This document shows positions 1 to 7,958 of a stretch of DNA of 64,000 bases, piece by piece (the first letter of the stretch is position 1; every line of letters begins with the position of its first letter). The stretch is from Streptomyces sp. HUAS YS2. GTDB taxonomy: Bacteria > Actinomycetota > Actinomycetes > Streptomycetales > Streptomycetaceae. The stretch is from the NCBI RefSeq assembly GCF_033343995.1, contig NZ_CP137573.1, positions 5,117,001 to 5,181,000 of the forward strand, read 5' to 3'. The translations under genes were made by a program, and so were the position numbers. The notes below the pieces were generated by a model. That model had not been told where the DNA came from. It saw only the letters and a list, made by a program, of their open reading frames with translations, and searched no databases.

Positions 1-107
1 TCGAGCCCGCCCGGCAACGCTGATCGCGCCACATACCCCGCTACCGACGGCGCATCAGAGCCCCGCAGCCGTGGGGCGCACGCGCCTGTCCCGAAGGAGG
101 CGCGACG

Positions 108-1157
108 GTGAGTACGACAGACCGGACAGATCAGCGGCGGGAAGCCGGGGCGGCCGACGGCGGCCGCCCCGCCTCGCGGGCGGTCCGCCCGGCGCCGAAG
201 GGGGCCGCGGCCGCCGCGGCGTCCGACCGGCCCCGCCCCCCGGCCGCACTCGGCTGGGCCTACGCCATGGTCATCGTGGCGACGCTCGCCGCGATCGCGA
301 GCAACGTCTTCGAGATCGCCCACCAGGTGGAGACCGGCGTCGCGGGCGCTGCGACCACCGGTGACCTGGCCCTGACCATCGCGTTCTGCGCGCTGTTCGG
401 CTTCTTCGCCGAGATGCTGCGCGCCGGACGCCAGTGGGGCCGGGTGCTGCTCACCGTGTTCACCGCCCTCGGCCTGCTGTTCACCGGGCTCGGCCTCGCC
501 GGGGTCGGCGGGCGGCCCATCGTCGGCGCGCTCCAGGCGAGCCTCGCCGTCATCAGTTTCGTCACCTCCGTCGTCGGTCTGGTCCTGCTCTTCGTCCCCT
601 CCCTCAACCGGTGGATGGCGGAGGTACGGGAGGGCAGCCGGACGGTCTCGCAGCGGATGCGCAAGGCGGTGCTCACCGCCCACGTCGCCATCTCGGTCGG
701 CTGGCTGGGCCTGGTCACCGGGATGTTCGCCATGTCGGTGGCGGGCGCCACCACGAGCGACGCCGTCCAGCAGGCCGCGATGTACCGCACCATGTCGCTG
801 CTCGACGAGATCTTCCTGGGCATGACCAGCATGTTCGCGCTCATCACCGGGATCGTCGTCGGCGCCGGCACCAAGTGGGGTCTGCTGAAGCGCCGTTGGG
901 TCGCGGTGAAGTTCTACACCACGATGGCCGTGATGGTGCTCGGCTTCTCCGTCATCCACCAGCTCATCCTCGAGGCGAACGAGCTCGTCGACCGGGGCGC
1001 CCCGGTGCGCGGCGGCGAACTGGACACCGTGGGCTGGTCCATGGCCGCCGCGGCAGCCGTCGCCCTGCTCTCCCTCGTCTTCATGACGGCCGTGTCCACG
1101 TACAAGCCCTGGGGGCTCACCCGCCGCGGTGCCCGCCCCACGGTCCCGACGTCCTGA
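108..1157 (+). CDS. 8-TM integral membrane protein, possibly DUF2269-like
   Basis: A 349-residue protein starting at GTG, with a strong GAAGGAGG ribosome-binding site 7 bases upstream. The first ~45 residues are charged and Ala/Pro-rich, then about eight hydrophobic segments follow as two groups of four. The C-terminal group (segments near 'TAHVAISVGWLGLVTG' and 'FLGMTSMFALITGIV') recalls DUF2269-type small membrane proteins, but this is a resemblance only. Its stop lies 16 bases before the ketosynthase III start, so the two are probably co-transcribed as the plus-strand edge of the polyketide cluster. No catalytic motif was recognised. A role in membrane association or product tolerance would be a guess. 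Confidence 0.85.
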   Translation: MSTTDRTDQRREAGAADGGRPASRAVRPAPKGAAAAAASDRPRPPAALGWAYAMVIVATLAAIASNVFEIAHQVETGVAGAATTGDLALTIAFCALFGFFAEMLRAGRQWGRVLLTVFTALGLLFTGLGLAGVGGRPIVGALQASLAVISFVTSVVGLVLLFVPSLNRWMAEVREGSRTVSQRMRKAVLTAHVAISVGWLGLVTGMFAMSVAGATTSDAVQQAAMYRTMSLLDEIFLGMTSMFALITGIVVGAGTKWGLLKRRWVAVKFYTTMAVMVLGFSVIHQLILEANELVDRGAPVRGGELDTVGWSMAAAAAVALLSLVFMTAVSTYKPWGLTRRGARPTVPTS

Positions 1158-1173
1158 AAGGCTCCCGGCAACC

Positions 1174-2193
1174 ATGACCACCACACCCACCCCGCACACC
1201 ATCCAGGACACCCAGGTCCTGCGGCACAGCCGCCTGCTCGGCGTCGGCGTGTACCGGCCCGAACGGTCGGTGCCCAACAGCGAGATCGCCGAGCGCACGG
1301 GCCTCGACCCGGACTGGATCGAGAGCCGCTCCGGAATCCGCTCCCGCCGCTACGCCTCCCCCGAGGAGACCCTGCCGACCATGGCGACGGCCGCCGCCGA
1401 GAAGGCGCTCGCCGCCGCCGGCATCGGCGCCGACCAGCTCGGCACGGTGATCGTCGCGACGATCACCTCCATGGAGCAGATGCCCGCCGTGGCCGTCGAG
1501 GTCGCGCACCGGCTGCGCGCCGAGCAGGCCGCCGCCTTCGACATCTCGGCGGCCTGCGCCGGCTTCTGCCACGCCGTCGCGCTGGCGAGCGACCTCGTCC
1601 GCATGGGCCGTTCCGAGTACGTGCTGGTGATCGGCGCGGAGCGGATGACCGACATCCTCGACCACTCCGACCGAGACACCGCGTTCCTGTTCGCCGACGG
1701 CGCCGGCGCCGTCGTCGTCGGCCCGTCCGACGAGCCGGGCATCGGCCCCGTCGTCTGGCAGGCCGACGGCTCCCGCAACGCCGCTCTGAAGATGACCTCG
1801 CCCTGGCACGACGGCACCGGCGTCCGCCCCGACGACAAGCCCGCCATCACCATGGCCGGCTGGAAGGTCTACCGCTGGGCGACGAGCCAACTCGTCCCCG
1901 CCGCGCAGCGGATGCTGGACGCCGCGGGCGTCACCGCGGACCAGCTCGACGCGTTCGTCCCGCACCAGGCCAACATGCTCATCACCGACGTCCTCGTCGA
2001 GCAGCTCGGCCTGACCGAACGGACCGCCGTCGCCCGGGACATCGTCACCAGCGGCAACAGCTCGGCGGCCTCCATCCCGCTCGCCATGGACGAACTGCTC
2101 GCCTCCGGCCGCGCCCACAGCGGCGACCTCGCCCTCCTGGTCGGCTTCGGGGCCGGCCTCGTCTACGCGGGCCAGGTCGTCCGGCTGCCCTGA
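1174..2193 (+). CDS. 3-oxoacyl-ACP synthase III (KAS III, FabH-like)
   Basis: A 339-residue thiolase-fold condensing enzyme. The catalytic triad is visible: Cys128 in 'ISAACAG', His264 in 'PHQAN' and Asn295 in 'SGNSSAAS'. Normal KAS III enzymes condense an acyl-CoA with malonyl-ACP. In type II polyketide clusters such as R1128 (ZhuH) they prime the synthase with a non-acetate starter. A retained active-site Cys separates it from DpsC-type Ser variants. The ATG at 1174 is preferred over an upstream start because the homologous fold begins after it and it follows the upstream gene by 16 bases. A strong terminator follows. The substrate cannot be read from the sequence. Confidence 0.92.
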   Translation: MTTTPTPHTIQDTQVLRHSRLLGVGVYRPERSVPNSEIAERTGLDPDWIESRSGIRSRRYASPEETLPTMATAAAEKALAAAGIGADQLGTVIVATITSMEQMPAVAVEVAHRLRAEQAAAFDISAACAGFCHAVALASDLVRMGRSEYVLVIGAERMTDILDHSDRDTAFLFADGAGAVVVGPSDEPGIGPVVWQADGSRNAALKMTSPWHDGTGVRPDDKPAITMAGWKVYRWATSQLVPAAQRMLDAAGVTADQLDAFVPHQANMLITDVLVEQLGLTERTAVARDIVTSGNSSAASIPLAMDELLASGRAHSGDLALLVGFGAGLVYAGQVVRLP

Positions 2194-2210
2194 ACGGACT
2201 CCGAAGCACA

Positions 2211-2246
2211 CGAAAGCGCCGCGGCGAACTCGCCGCGGCGCTTTCG
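2211..2246. terminator. Bidirectional intrinsic terminator
   Basis: A perfect 16-bp inverted repeat (arms CGAAAGCGCCGCGGCG and its complement, loop AACT) lies between the convergent ends of the KAS III gene (+) and the ABM gene (-). It can serve both directions. Confidence 0.85.
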
Positions 2247-2263
2247 TTCGTGCGGGGGACCGC

Positions 2264-2578
2264 TCAGTACGCCGCCGTCACCTCGAACAGGGCGAACGGG
2301 CTGGGGCGCTCGCCGTCCTGGAACGGCCGCAGCGGCGACGTCGTGCCGCGGTGCGCCGCACCCGCCTCCCAGTCACGGAAGGCGGCCATGCTCTCCCACT
2401 CGCTGAGCACCGCGTACGCCCCGGCGTCGGTGATCTGGCGGAGCAGCTCGTTGCCCAGCAGCCCCGGCGTGCCCGCCAGGTCCTTGCTGATCCGGTGGTA
2501 CGCCTCCTCCACCGCGGCCACCTCGCCCTCCGCGGCCCGCAGGTGCAGCAGGATCCGTACCCGGCCCGGCGCGCTCAT
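2264..2578 (-). CDS. ABM-family (antibiotic biosynthesis monooxygenase fold) protein
   Basis: A 104-residue single-domain protein with the ABM ferredoxin-like pattern: an N-terminal strand 'VRILLHLRA', a middle helix, 'YAVLSEWESMAAFRDWE' and a final strand ending 'FALFEVTA'. The family contains cofactor-independent quinone-forming monooxygenases (ActVA-Orf6, TcmH type) and polyketide cyclases. The 'W.....F..W' pattern is typical. Its ATG overlaps the stop of the upstream ABM gene by four bases (ATGA), so the pair is translationally coupled and may form a heteromer. It is the last gene of the O-methyltransferase/SDR operon. Oxygenase and cyclase functions cannot be told apart from sequence. 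Confidence 0.85.
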   Translation of the reverse strand: MSAPGRVRILLHLRAAEGEVAAVEEAYHRISKDLAGTPGLLGNELLRQITDAGAYAVLSEWESMAAFRDWEAGAAHRGTTSPLRPFQDGERPSPFALFEVTAAY

Positions 2579-2901
2579 CCCGCGACCTCCACCAGGCGCA
2601 TCATCGCCAGCGAGCCGCCGGTGCGGTACGGGTGCAGCTTCTCGCGGTGCGCGACGTGCTCCGGGCTGCGCTCGAAGGCCAGGAACGCGTCCATGTCCGT
2701 CCAGTCGCTCACCACGTAGTACACCGACTCCTCGCCCGGCTTCGCGCTGCGGGCCAGGGTGTGCCCGAGGTTCGCCGGCTGCGCGGTGACCTCCTTGCTG
2801 CCCTCCGTCCACACCTGCTCGAAGTCGGCCTCCCGGCCCGGCACGACCTGGACGGTCAGCAGCACCCGGAACGCCCCGGTCGTCGCGGCCACCTCAGACA
2901 C
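2575..2901 (-). CDS. ABM-family protein, second copy
   Basis: About 108 residues with the same fold: 'FRVLLTVQVVPGREADFEQVW' at the start, then 'YYVVSDWTDMDAFLAFERSPEH'. The start is uncertain: GTG at 2901 overlaps the SDR stop by eight bases, and GTG at 2892 lies just after that stop. Both are in frame. It is related to the downstream ABM protein and to the N-terminal half of the ABM-SCP2 fusion at 6726-7490, which shares the 'LTDWTD..AF.AFE.SPE' signature, so this cluster carries three paralogues. A role in ring oxidation or cyclisation of an aromatic polyketide is inferred. Confidence 0.85.
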   Translation of the reverse strand: MSEVAATTGAFRVLLTVQVVPGREADFEQVWTEGSKEVTAQPANLGHTLARSAKPGEESVYYVVSDWTDMDAFLAFERSPEHVAHREKLHPYRTGGSLAMMRLVEVAG

Positions 2902-3643
2902 CCCCGTCGACGTGCAGGGTCTCGCCGTTGACGTACGTGGACAGGTCACTGGCGAGGAACAGCACCGCGCCCGCGATCTCCTCCGGGCGGCCGAACCGGC
3001 CCAGGGCCATCATCCGCAGGTAGCGCTCGTTGTACGCGGCGCGCTGCTCGTCGGTCAGCTCGTCGGGCTCCGAGGTGTCGATGACGCCCGGGGCGACCAC
3101 GTTGAACCGGATGCCCTTGCCGCCCAGCTCCTTGCAGAGCGAACGGGTCAGGCCCACCAGACCGGCCTTGGAGGCGGTGTAGTGGCCGCGCAGCGGGATA
3201 CCAGCCATCGCGCCGCGGGAGCCGATGTTGATGACCGAGGAGCCCTCGCGCAGCAGCGGCAGCGCCTTGCTGATCACCATGAACGGGCCGGTGAGGTTGG
3301 TCGTGACGACCCGCTCCCACTCCTCGAACGGCAGCTGGGCGAACGGGATCTGGCTGATCACACCCGCGTTGTTGACCAGCACGTCCAGCGTCTCGAAGCG
3401 GTCCCGGCAGGCCTGGAGCACCAGCTCCACGCCCTCCGCCGTGCCCACGTCCGCGCGGACCAGGGCGTGGTCGCCGCCGATCTCCTTGAGCTCGCGGGCC
3501 AGGCTGTCCACCGCCTCGCCCTCCTGCCGGTAGCAGGTCACCACCGTGGCGCCGGCCTTCGCGAGCGCCAGCACGGTCGCCCGCCCGATGCCCCGGCTGC
3601 CGCCGGTGACCAGCGCGTTCTTGCCCACCAGTCGAAGTTCCAT
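2894..3643 (-). CDS. Short-chain dehydrogenase/reductase (FabG-like)
   Basis: A 249-residue classical SDR. It shows the nucleotide-binding TGGSRGIG (13-20), NNAG (91-94), the catalytic Ser142, Tyr155 and Lys159 in 'YTASK', and a C-terminal 'NGETLHVDGG'. It probably reduces a ketone in the polyketide or oxidises an alcohol with NAD(P)H. It sits between the O-methyltransferase and the tandem ABM genes in a minus-strand tailoring operon. It is one of two SDRs in the cluster; the other (13226-13966) has an NSAG variant of the third motif. Which one acts as a polyketide ketoreductase and which makes the starter unit is unknown. Confidence 0.92.
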   Translation of the reverse strand: MELRLVGKNALVTGGSRGIGRATVLALAKAGATVVTCYRQEGEAVDSLARELKEIGGDHALVRADVGTAEGVELVLQACRDRFETLDVLVNNAGVISQIPFAQLPFEEWERVVTTNLTGPFMVISKALPLLREGSSVINIGSRGAMAGIPLRGHYTASKAGLVGLTRSLCKELGGKGIRFNVVAPGVIDTSEPDELTDEQRAAYNERYLRMMALGRFGRPEEIAGAVLFLASDLSTYVNGETLHVDGGV

Positions 3644-3682
3644 CTCGTCTTCCTCCGTACGGGATCGGTGATCAGCGGGTAC

Positions 3683-4744
3683 TCAGCGGGCCGCCGGCAC
3701 GGGGCGGCACTCCAGGACCGCCCAACGTCCGGCGGCCGGTTCGTTCACGAGCTCGAAGCCCGCGGTCGCGAGCAGCGCGCGCCACTGCTGCTCGGAGCGC
3801 TCGCGTCCGCCGAAGCGGACCAGCATGTCCAGGTCGAGGAGCTTGCCCCGGTCCCACTCGTTGGCCGGGCCCACCAGGAACTCGCAGATCAGCAGGCGGC
3901 CCTCGGGGTTGTCGGCGAGCGCCTCGCGGATCCGGCCCAGGATCGCGGCCGCCTTGTCGTCGGCCCAGTCGTGCAGCACGGCCTTCAGGACGTACGCGTC
4001 GGCGCCCTTCGGCAGCTCGCCGAAGAAGTCGCCCGGGACCACGTCCACCCGGTCCGCGACGCCCGCCTCGGCGAGGATCTTGTCGGCCTCCGCGACCACC
4101 GTCGGGCGGTCCACGAGCGTGCCGCGGACCTGCGGGTGCCGCCCGAGGAGCTCGGCGAGGAACAGGCCGCGACCGCCCCCGATGTCGGCGATCGAGCCGA
4201 ACCGGCCGAAGTCGAAACCGTCGAGCAGCATGTGCGAGGTGGCCCGGCTCATGCCGGTCATCGCCCGGTCGAACAGCGCGCCCGCGTCCGGGTTCTGCTC
4301 CAGGTGCTCGAAGAAGCCGTGCCCGTACGCGGCCTCGAAGGCCGGCTCGCCGGTGCGCACGGTGTGCAACAGCCGGCCGTACGAGCGCCACAGCATCTCG
4401 TCGCCGTTGTAGAGCACCATGTCCCGCTGGCTGCCGGGCACCCCGGAGCGCAGCGCGGCGCCGACGTCGGTCAGCGCGTACCGCCCGTCCGGCTGCTCGG
4501 CGAGCACCCCGAACGCGGCGGCGACCCGCAGCACCCGGCCGAGGGAGTCCGCGTGGCTGTCGGTCCGCTCGGCCAGCTCGGCCACCGTGAGCGGCCCGTC
4601 GGCCAGCTCGTCGGCGATCGCCAGCTCGGCGACCACGTGCAGCACCCGGGATATCCGTTTGCCGTCCGTCAGCAGCAGCAGTCGTACGTGGGGCGGCAGC
4701 GCGGCGGTCATCGCCGGGCCGACCACGCCGGTCATGGTGTCCAC
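3683..4744 (-). CDS. SAM-dependent O-methyltransferase (TcmO/DnrK-like)
   Basis: A 353-residue methyltransferase with an N-terminal winged-helix dimerisation domain (about 25-110: 'LADGPLTVAELAERTDSHAD') and a C-terminal Rossmann domain with the SAM motif 'DIGGGRG' near 187-193. 'VLHDW' near 257-260 supplies the likely catalytic His258. This is the plant-like O-methyltransferase family used on phenolic hydroxyls of aromatic polyketides. The GTG at 4744 is chosen because GAGGAG lies five bases upstream; an in-frame ATG follows at 4735. It is downstream of a DUF1772 gene by 26 bases and upstream of the SDR in the same operon. Confidence 0.93.
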   Translation of the reverse strand: MDTMTGVVGPAMTAALPPHVRLLLLTDGKRISRVLHVVAELAIADELADGPLTVAELAERTDSHADSLGRVLRVAAAFGVLAEQPDGRYALTDVGAALRSGVPGSQRDMVLYNGDEMLWRSYGRLLHTVRTGEPAFEAAYGHGFFEHLEQNPDAGALFDRAMTGMSRATSHMLLDGFDFGRFGSIADIGGGRGLFLAELLGRHPQVRGTLVDRPTVVAEADKILAEAGVADRVDVVPGDFFGELPKGADAYVLKAVLHDWADDKAAAILGRIREALADNPEGRLLICEFLVGPANEWDRGKLLDLDMLVRFGGRERSEQQWRALLATAGFELVNEPAAGRWAVLECRPVPAAR

Positions 4745-4770
4745 ACCTACTCCTCGGTCGGGTGAGCGGA

Positions 4771-5235
4771 TCAGATCAGTACGGCGGCCGCGGCGACGTT
4801 CACCAGCAGGGCCGCCACGGCGAGCGCGCCGCGCACGCGGTTCCAGCGGATCCAGCGCTCGCGCGGGTCCAGGCGGTCGAAGTCCGCGGGCAGCGCCTGC
4901 GGATCGAGCGTCGACAGCCAGCGGTTGATCGGCACGTTCTTCGTCAGCGACACCGTCATGGCCGAGGCCAGCAGCAGCGCGCCCAGCGCCGCCAGCAGCC
5001 GTACGGCGGTCTGCGGGGCGGCGAACACCAGCGCCACGTCGGCCAGCAGGCAGCTGACCAGCGAGATCGGCATGAACGGGTCGAAGCGGGTGACGAGCCC
5101 CTTGTGCACGGGGACGTACATGCCCGTGGGCAGCGTGGTGAACAGCGGCGCCGCGAGCACCGACACCGACAGACCGCCGGCCGCCAGACCGCCGGCGAGC
5201 AGCGCCGCGGGCATCAGAATCCGCACCGGATCCAC
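4771..5235 (-). CDS. DUF1772 membrane protein, anthrone-oxygenase-like
   Basis: A 154-residue protein with four hydrophobic segments and the signature 'TKNVPINRWL' of DUF1772. The family includes fungal anthrone oxygenases (HypC/GedH type) that turn anthrones into anthraquinones without flavin or haem. The GTG at 5235 is chosen: GGAGGGAG lies just upstream and the hydrophobic part begins at once, whereas the open frame upstream is low complexity. It heads the minus-strand tailoring operon. A second DUF1772 gene faces away from it at 5441. An anthrone-oxidising role in this cluster is inferred from family and context. Confidence 0.82.
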   Translation of the reverse strand: MDPVRILMPAALLAGGLAAGGLSVSVLAAPLFTTLPTGMYVPVHKGLVTRFDPFMPISLVSCLLADVALVFAAPQTAVRLLAALGALLLASAMTVSLTKNVPINRWLSTLDPQALPADFDRLDPRERWIRWNRVRGALAVAALLVNVAAAAVLI

Positions 5236-5440
5236 CTTGCGTCTCCCTCCCGGACCTCCCGCCGCGGGAGGCGGCGGGACCAGTGCCACGACTGTCGGTT
5301 CAGCAGGTCGAAGCGGACTCGAAGACGGCTCGACCGGGGTCGCCGGGCGTCCGGGGGACCGCCGTCGAGCACCCCTCCACAGCGAGTCGAGCAGGTGACG
5401 GCAGCGTGACCCGTACACCATCCATGGACCGGGAGTCGTG
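5236..5440. promoter_or_regulatory. Divergent promoter region between two DUF1772 genes
   Basis: A 205-bp gap from which both tailoring operons must be transcribed. It holds an 8-bp-arm hairpin (CCTCCCGC/GCGGGAGG, 5255-5271) in the leader of the minus-strand gene. No convincing -10/-35 pair could be assigned. Confidence 0.5.
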
Positions 5441-5887
5441 ATGCTTGAGGAAGTGCTGAGCGGGGTCGTGCTGATCGGGACGGGGACCGTCACGGGGATC
5501 TTCGTGGCTGTCCTGGTCAGCGTGGGTCCCGCCATGTCGGCCATGGGACGCGCCGAGTACCTCCGCGCCCACGCCCTGCTGGGCCGGGGCTACCACCCGC
5601 TGATGCCCGTCCTGGTCAACGTCGTGACCCTCAGCGGGTTCGCGCTCGGCTGGCTCTCCGAGTCGCCGGGCCGGGTGCTGTTCCCGGTGGCGTCCGTCCT
5701 GCTCCTCGGGGTGCAGGCGGTCTCGCACCTCGGCAACGTGCCGATCAACCGCTCGCTGAGCGGGCTCGCCGCGGACGGCCCCTGGCAGGACCCGCGGCCG
5801 CTGTGGCGGGCCTGGCACCGGCTGCGCACCGCGCTCGCCGCGCTCGCCCTCACGGCCGTCACCGTCGCGGTGCTCGCCGCCCCCTGA
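5441..5887 (+). CDS. DUF1772 membrane protein, second anthrone-oxygenase-like copy
   Basis: A 148-residue protein with four predicted membrane segments and 'LGNVPINRSL', the same signature as the divergent neighbour. The ATG at 5441 is preferred to the GTG three bases earlier because GGGAG then sits at normal spacing. It is followed after 29 bases by the SchA/CurD gene, with which it probably forms a two-gene operon. The two DUF1772 proteins differ clearly outside the signature, so this is not a recent duplication. They may work as a heterodimer or on different ring positions; this is inference. Confidence 0.82.
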   Translation: MLEEVLSGVVLIGTGTVTGIFVAVLVSVGPAMSAMGRAEYLRAHALLGRGYHPLMPVLVNVVTLSGFALGWLSESPGRVLFPVASVLLLGVQAVSHLGNVPINRSLSGLAADGPWQDPRPLWRAWHRLRTALAALALTAVTVAVLAAP

Positions 5888-5916
5888 TGCCCGAAGCTCC
5901 CTGAGGAGGGATCGCC

Positions 5917-6657
5917 ATGCCACTGGACGCCATCACCTACCGCGTCCGCCCCGGCCACGAGGACGAACTGACCGAGGTGTTCTCGCCGCACAACTTCACC
6001 CGGGTCGACTCGCCGGTCATCAAGGACGACGCGGGCACCACCGTCGGAATGCTGCTCGGCACGGGCCTGTTCGCGCAGGGCGACACCGTGATCCGGGTGA
6101 TCCACCACGACGGTGTCAGCGTCGCCCGGGTCGCCCGGCACATGTCGGTGCAGTCGGGGGTCCACCAGGCGGAGCGGGCGATCCTGCCCTATCTCGCCGA
6201 AGCCCGCGACACCGAGACCCCCGAGGGGTTCCGGGCGCACTTCCACCGCAGTCTCATGACCGTCCTCGAACAGCACAGCCCCGACGAACGACCCGCGGCC
6301 GGCACCGTCGCCCTGCGCCATCCGCTGCGCCGGGGCGCCGGCGCGGAACTGGCCCAGGCGCGGGCCACCGCCAACCGCCGGGCGTCACTGCCGCTCTCGG
6401 ACGACCACCCGACGATCGTCCGCACGGCGCTGTTCCTGCACGCGGACACCCTGGTCCGCGTGGTCCAGTACGACGGACACCCCTACGACGTCGTCGGGTT
6501 CCTGACCGACCGCTGTTTCGGGCAGGACGCCGACGCCTGGCTGGAGCCCTACCTGGAGCAGAGCGAACGGCCCACCCACCCCGACGCCTACCTGGCCCTC
6601 GTGCACGAACAGGCCATGGTGTCGATCTCGCACATGTCCGTCCTGGGCGTCGACTGA
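5917..6657 (+). CDS. SchA/CurD-like domain protein
   Basis: A 246-residue soluble protein with strong AGGAGG upstream. It consists of two related halves: compare 'FAQGDTVIRVIHHDG' with 'LHADTLVRVVQYDG', and 'AERAILPYL' with 'ADAWLEPYL'. The layout fits the SchA/CurD family found in spore-pigment polyketide loci (S. halstedii sch, S. curacoi cur, whiE ORFI). The biochemical role of this family is not established to my knowledge. Its presence with cupin, TcmI-like and TcmN-like cyclases ties this cluster to the spore-pigment/pentangular group. It is followed by a strong terminator. Confidence 0.85.
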   Translation: MPLDAITYRVRPGHEDELTEVFSPHNFTRVDSPVIKDDAGTTVGMLLGTGLFAQGDTVIRVIHHDGVSVARVARHMSVQSGVHQAERAILPYLAEARDTETPEGFRAHFHRSLMTVLEQHSPDERPAAGTVALRHPLRRGAGAELAQARATANRRASLPLSDDHPTIVRTALFLHADTLVRVVQYDGHPYDVVGFLTDRCFGQDADAWLEPYLEQSERPTHPDAYLALVHEQAMVSISHMSVLGVD

Positions 6658-6680
6658 CACCCGCACCGCCCCCTGTACGA

Positions 6681-6718
6681 CGAAACCGCCGCCGGGCCCG
6701 GGCCCGGCGGCGGTTTCG
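6681..6718. terminator. Bidirectional terminator, 38-bp perfect palindrome
   Basis: Two 19-bp arms (CGAAACCGCCGCCGGGCCC and its exact complement) with no spacer lie between the convergent SchA/CurD (+) and ABM-SCP2 (-) genes. Confidence 0.85.
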
Positions 6719-6725
6719 CGCCGTG

Positions 6726-7490
6726 TCACACCTCGGGGTGGTCGAACCACTCGCCGAGCTTGGTGCCCATCAGCGGGCTGCCGCGCAGCTTCAGCTTGCC
6801 GGTCAGGAACGCCTTCGCGCCGGGCAGCTTGCCCACGCCCATCGCCATCATGTCGGGGAACTTGATCCCGATGGTGATGTCCGGGCTGTCGTGCTGCCCC
6901 TTGTCGGTGCGGCACTCGCCGGCCTCGACGTGCACGTAGTGGAGCTTCTGGCCCTCGGTGGAGGCGATGTCGAACTGGAAGACGCCCTTCTGGCCGTCCG
7001 CCTTCTTCGGGTTGAACTCCGAGACGAGGAGCTCGAAGACCAGCGTCAGCGCCGCGTCCAGACCGCCCTCGCGCTCGGCGACGGCCGCCTCCAGCTGCTT
7101 GGACGGCACCGACTCGACGAGCTCGATCAGCTCGGTCACCTGTTCCTGCTGCACACTCACCGGTTCCTCCTGGAACTCGACGTCCGAAGAACATTCATGG
7201 AGCGGGGCGAGCAGCTGCATCTCGCCGCCCGCCCGCATCGGCCACAGCCGCTGGAGATACGCCTGCTGCTCGGGGCTCTGCTCGAAGGCACGGAAGGCCG
7301 GCTCGTCCGTCCAGTCCGTCAGTACGGTGTAGTCGCCCGTCCCCCCGGTCAGCAGCTGCTGGCCGTGGTTGTCGGGGAAGGTGCGCACGGTACGGGAGTG
7401 GGCGAGCCACAGCTCCTCGAACTCCGCCTCGTGCCCGGGCTCGATCCGGATCCGGAGCAGGACCCGCAGCTCCGGCGCGGGCCGGGTCAC
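6726..7490 (-). CDS. ABM domain fused to an SCP2 sterol-carrier domain
   Basis: 254 residues. Residues ~1-100 match the ABM fold ('LRVLLRIRIEPGHEAEFEELW', 'YTVLTDWTDEPAFRAFEQSPE'). Residues ~115-250 match an SCP2 lipid-binding domain ('GVFQFDI', 'DITIGIKFPDMMAMGVGKL', 'GKLKLRGSPLMGTKLGEW'). SCP2 domains bind hydrophobic ligands in a tunnel. Joined to an ABM oxygenase/cyclase it could hold a greasy polyketide during ring closure or oxidation; this is inference. Its GTG overlaps the aromatase/cyclase stop (GTGA). It is the last gene of the minimal-PKS operon, ending at a palindromic terminator. Confidence 0.87.
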   Translation of the reverse strand: MTRPAPELRVLLRIRIEPGHEAEFEELWLAHSRTVRTFPDNHGQQLLTGGTGDYTVLTDWTDEPAFRAFEQSPEQQAYLQRLWPMRAGGEMQLLAPLHECSSDVEFQEEPVSVQQEQVTELIELVESVPSKQLEAAVAEREGGLDAALTLVFELLVSEFNPKKADGQKGVFQFDIASTEGQKLHYVHVEAGECRTDKGQHDSPDITIGIKFPDMMAMGVGKLPGAKAFLTGKLKLRGSPLMGTKLGEWFDHPEV

Positions 7491-7957
7491 GACCCCACCG
7501 CTTCCGTCCGCTGCGCCGCCGCCTGCTCCACCAGGTCCTTGATCCGGGCCATCTCACGGCGGGTGTTGGTGTTCAGCCGGTCCGTCATCTCGGCGTTGCC
7601 GAACGGCAGGCCCTCGCGGACCTCGAACTCCTGCCGCCAGCGCATCTCCACGCCGGCGTCGGTCTGCTCGTACGTCCAGTACAGGTCCATGAACTCGAAC
7701 GGACCGGTCTCGATCCGCCGGGCGCGCACCGTCCGCGTCTCGGGGTCCGGGGTGCGCTCGGAGACCCAGCTCCACACCTGGCCGTTCTCGTCCGGGTACA
7801 GGGTCAGCCGGAAGCGCAGGGTGGCCCCGTCGCGCTCCAGGATCTCGGCCGCCGCGTACTCGGAGAACAGCTGCGGCCAGGACGCGACGTCGTTCGTCAT
7901 GTCCCACACCAGATCCATCGGCGCGGCGACGACGATGCTGTTGTCGGTGGCCGCCAT
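7487..7957 (-). CDS. Aromatase/cyclase, TcmN/WhiE-ORFVI type (SRPBCC)
   Basis: A 156-residue single START/SRPBCC domain: 'NSIVVAAPMDLVWDMTNDVASWPQLFSEYAAAEIL' at the start, 'WVSERTPDP..RTVRARRIETGPFEFMDLYWTYE' in the middle and a C-terminal helix. Members such as the TcmN N-terminal domain and WhiE-ORFVI fold and aromatise the first rings of non-reduced poly-beta-ketone chains. Single-domain enzymes of this type usually go with C9-C14 first-ring closure. The start is one base after the ACP stop and its end overlaps the ABM-SCP2 gene. No fused methyltransferase domain is present, unlike TcmN. Confidence 0.92.
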   Translation of the reverse strand: MAATDNSIVVAAPMDLVWDMTNDVASWPQLFSEYAAAEILERDGATLRFRLTLYPDENGQVWSWVSERTPDPETRTVRARRIETGPFEFMDLYWTYEQTDAGVEMRWRQEFEVREGLPFGNAEMTDRLNTNTRREMARIKDLVEQAAAQRTEAVGS

Positions 7958-7958
7958 G

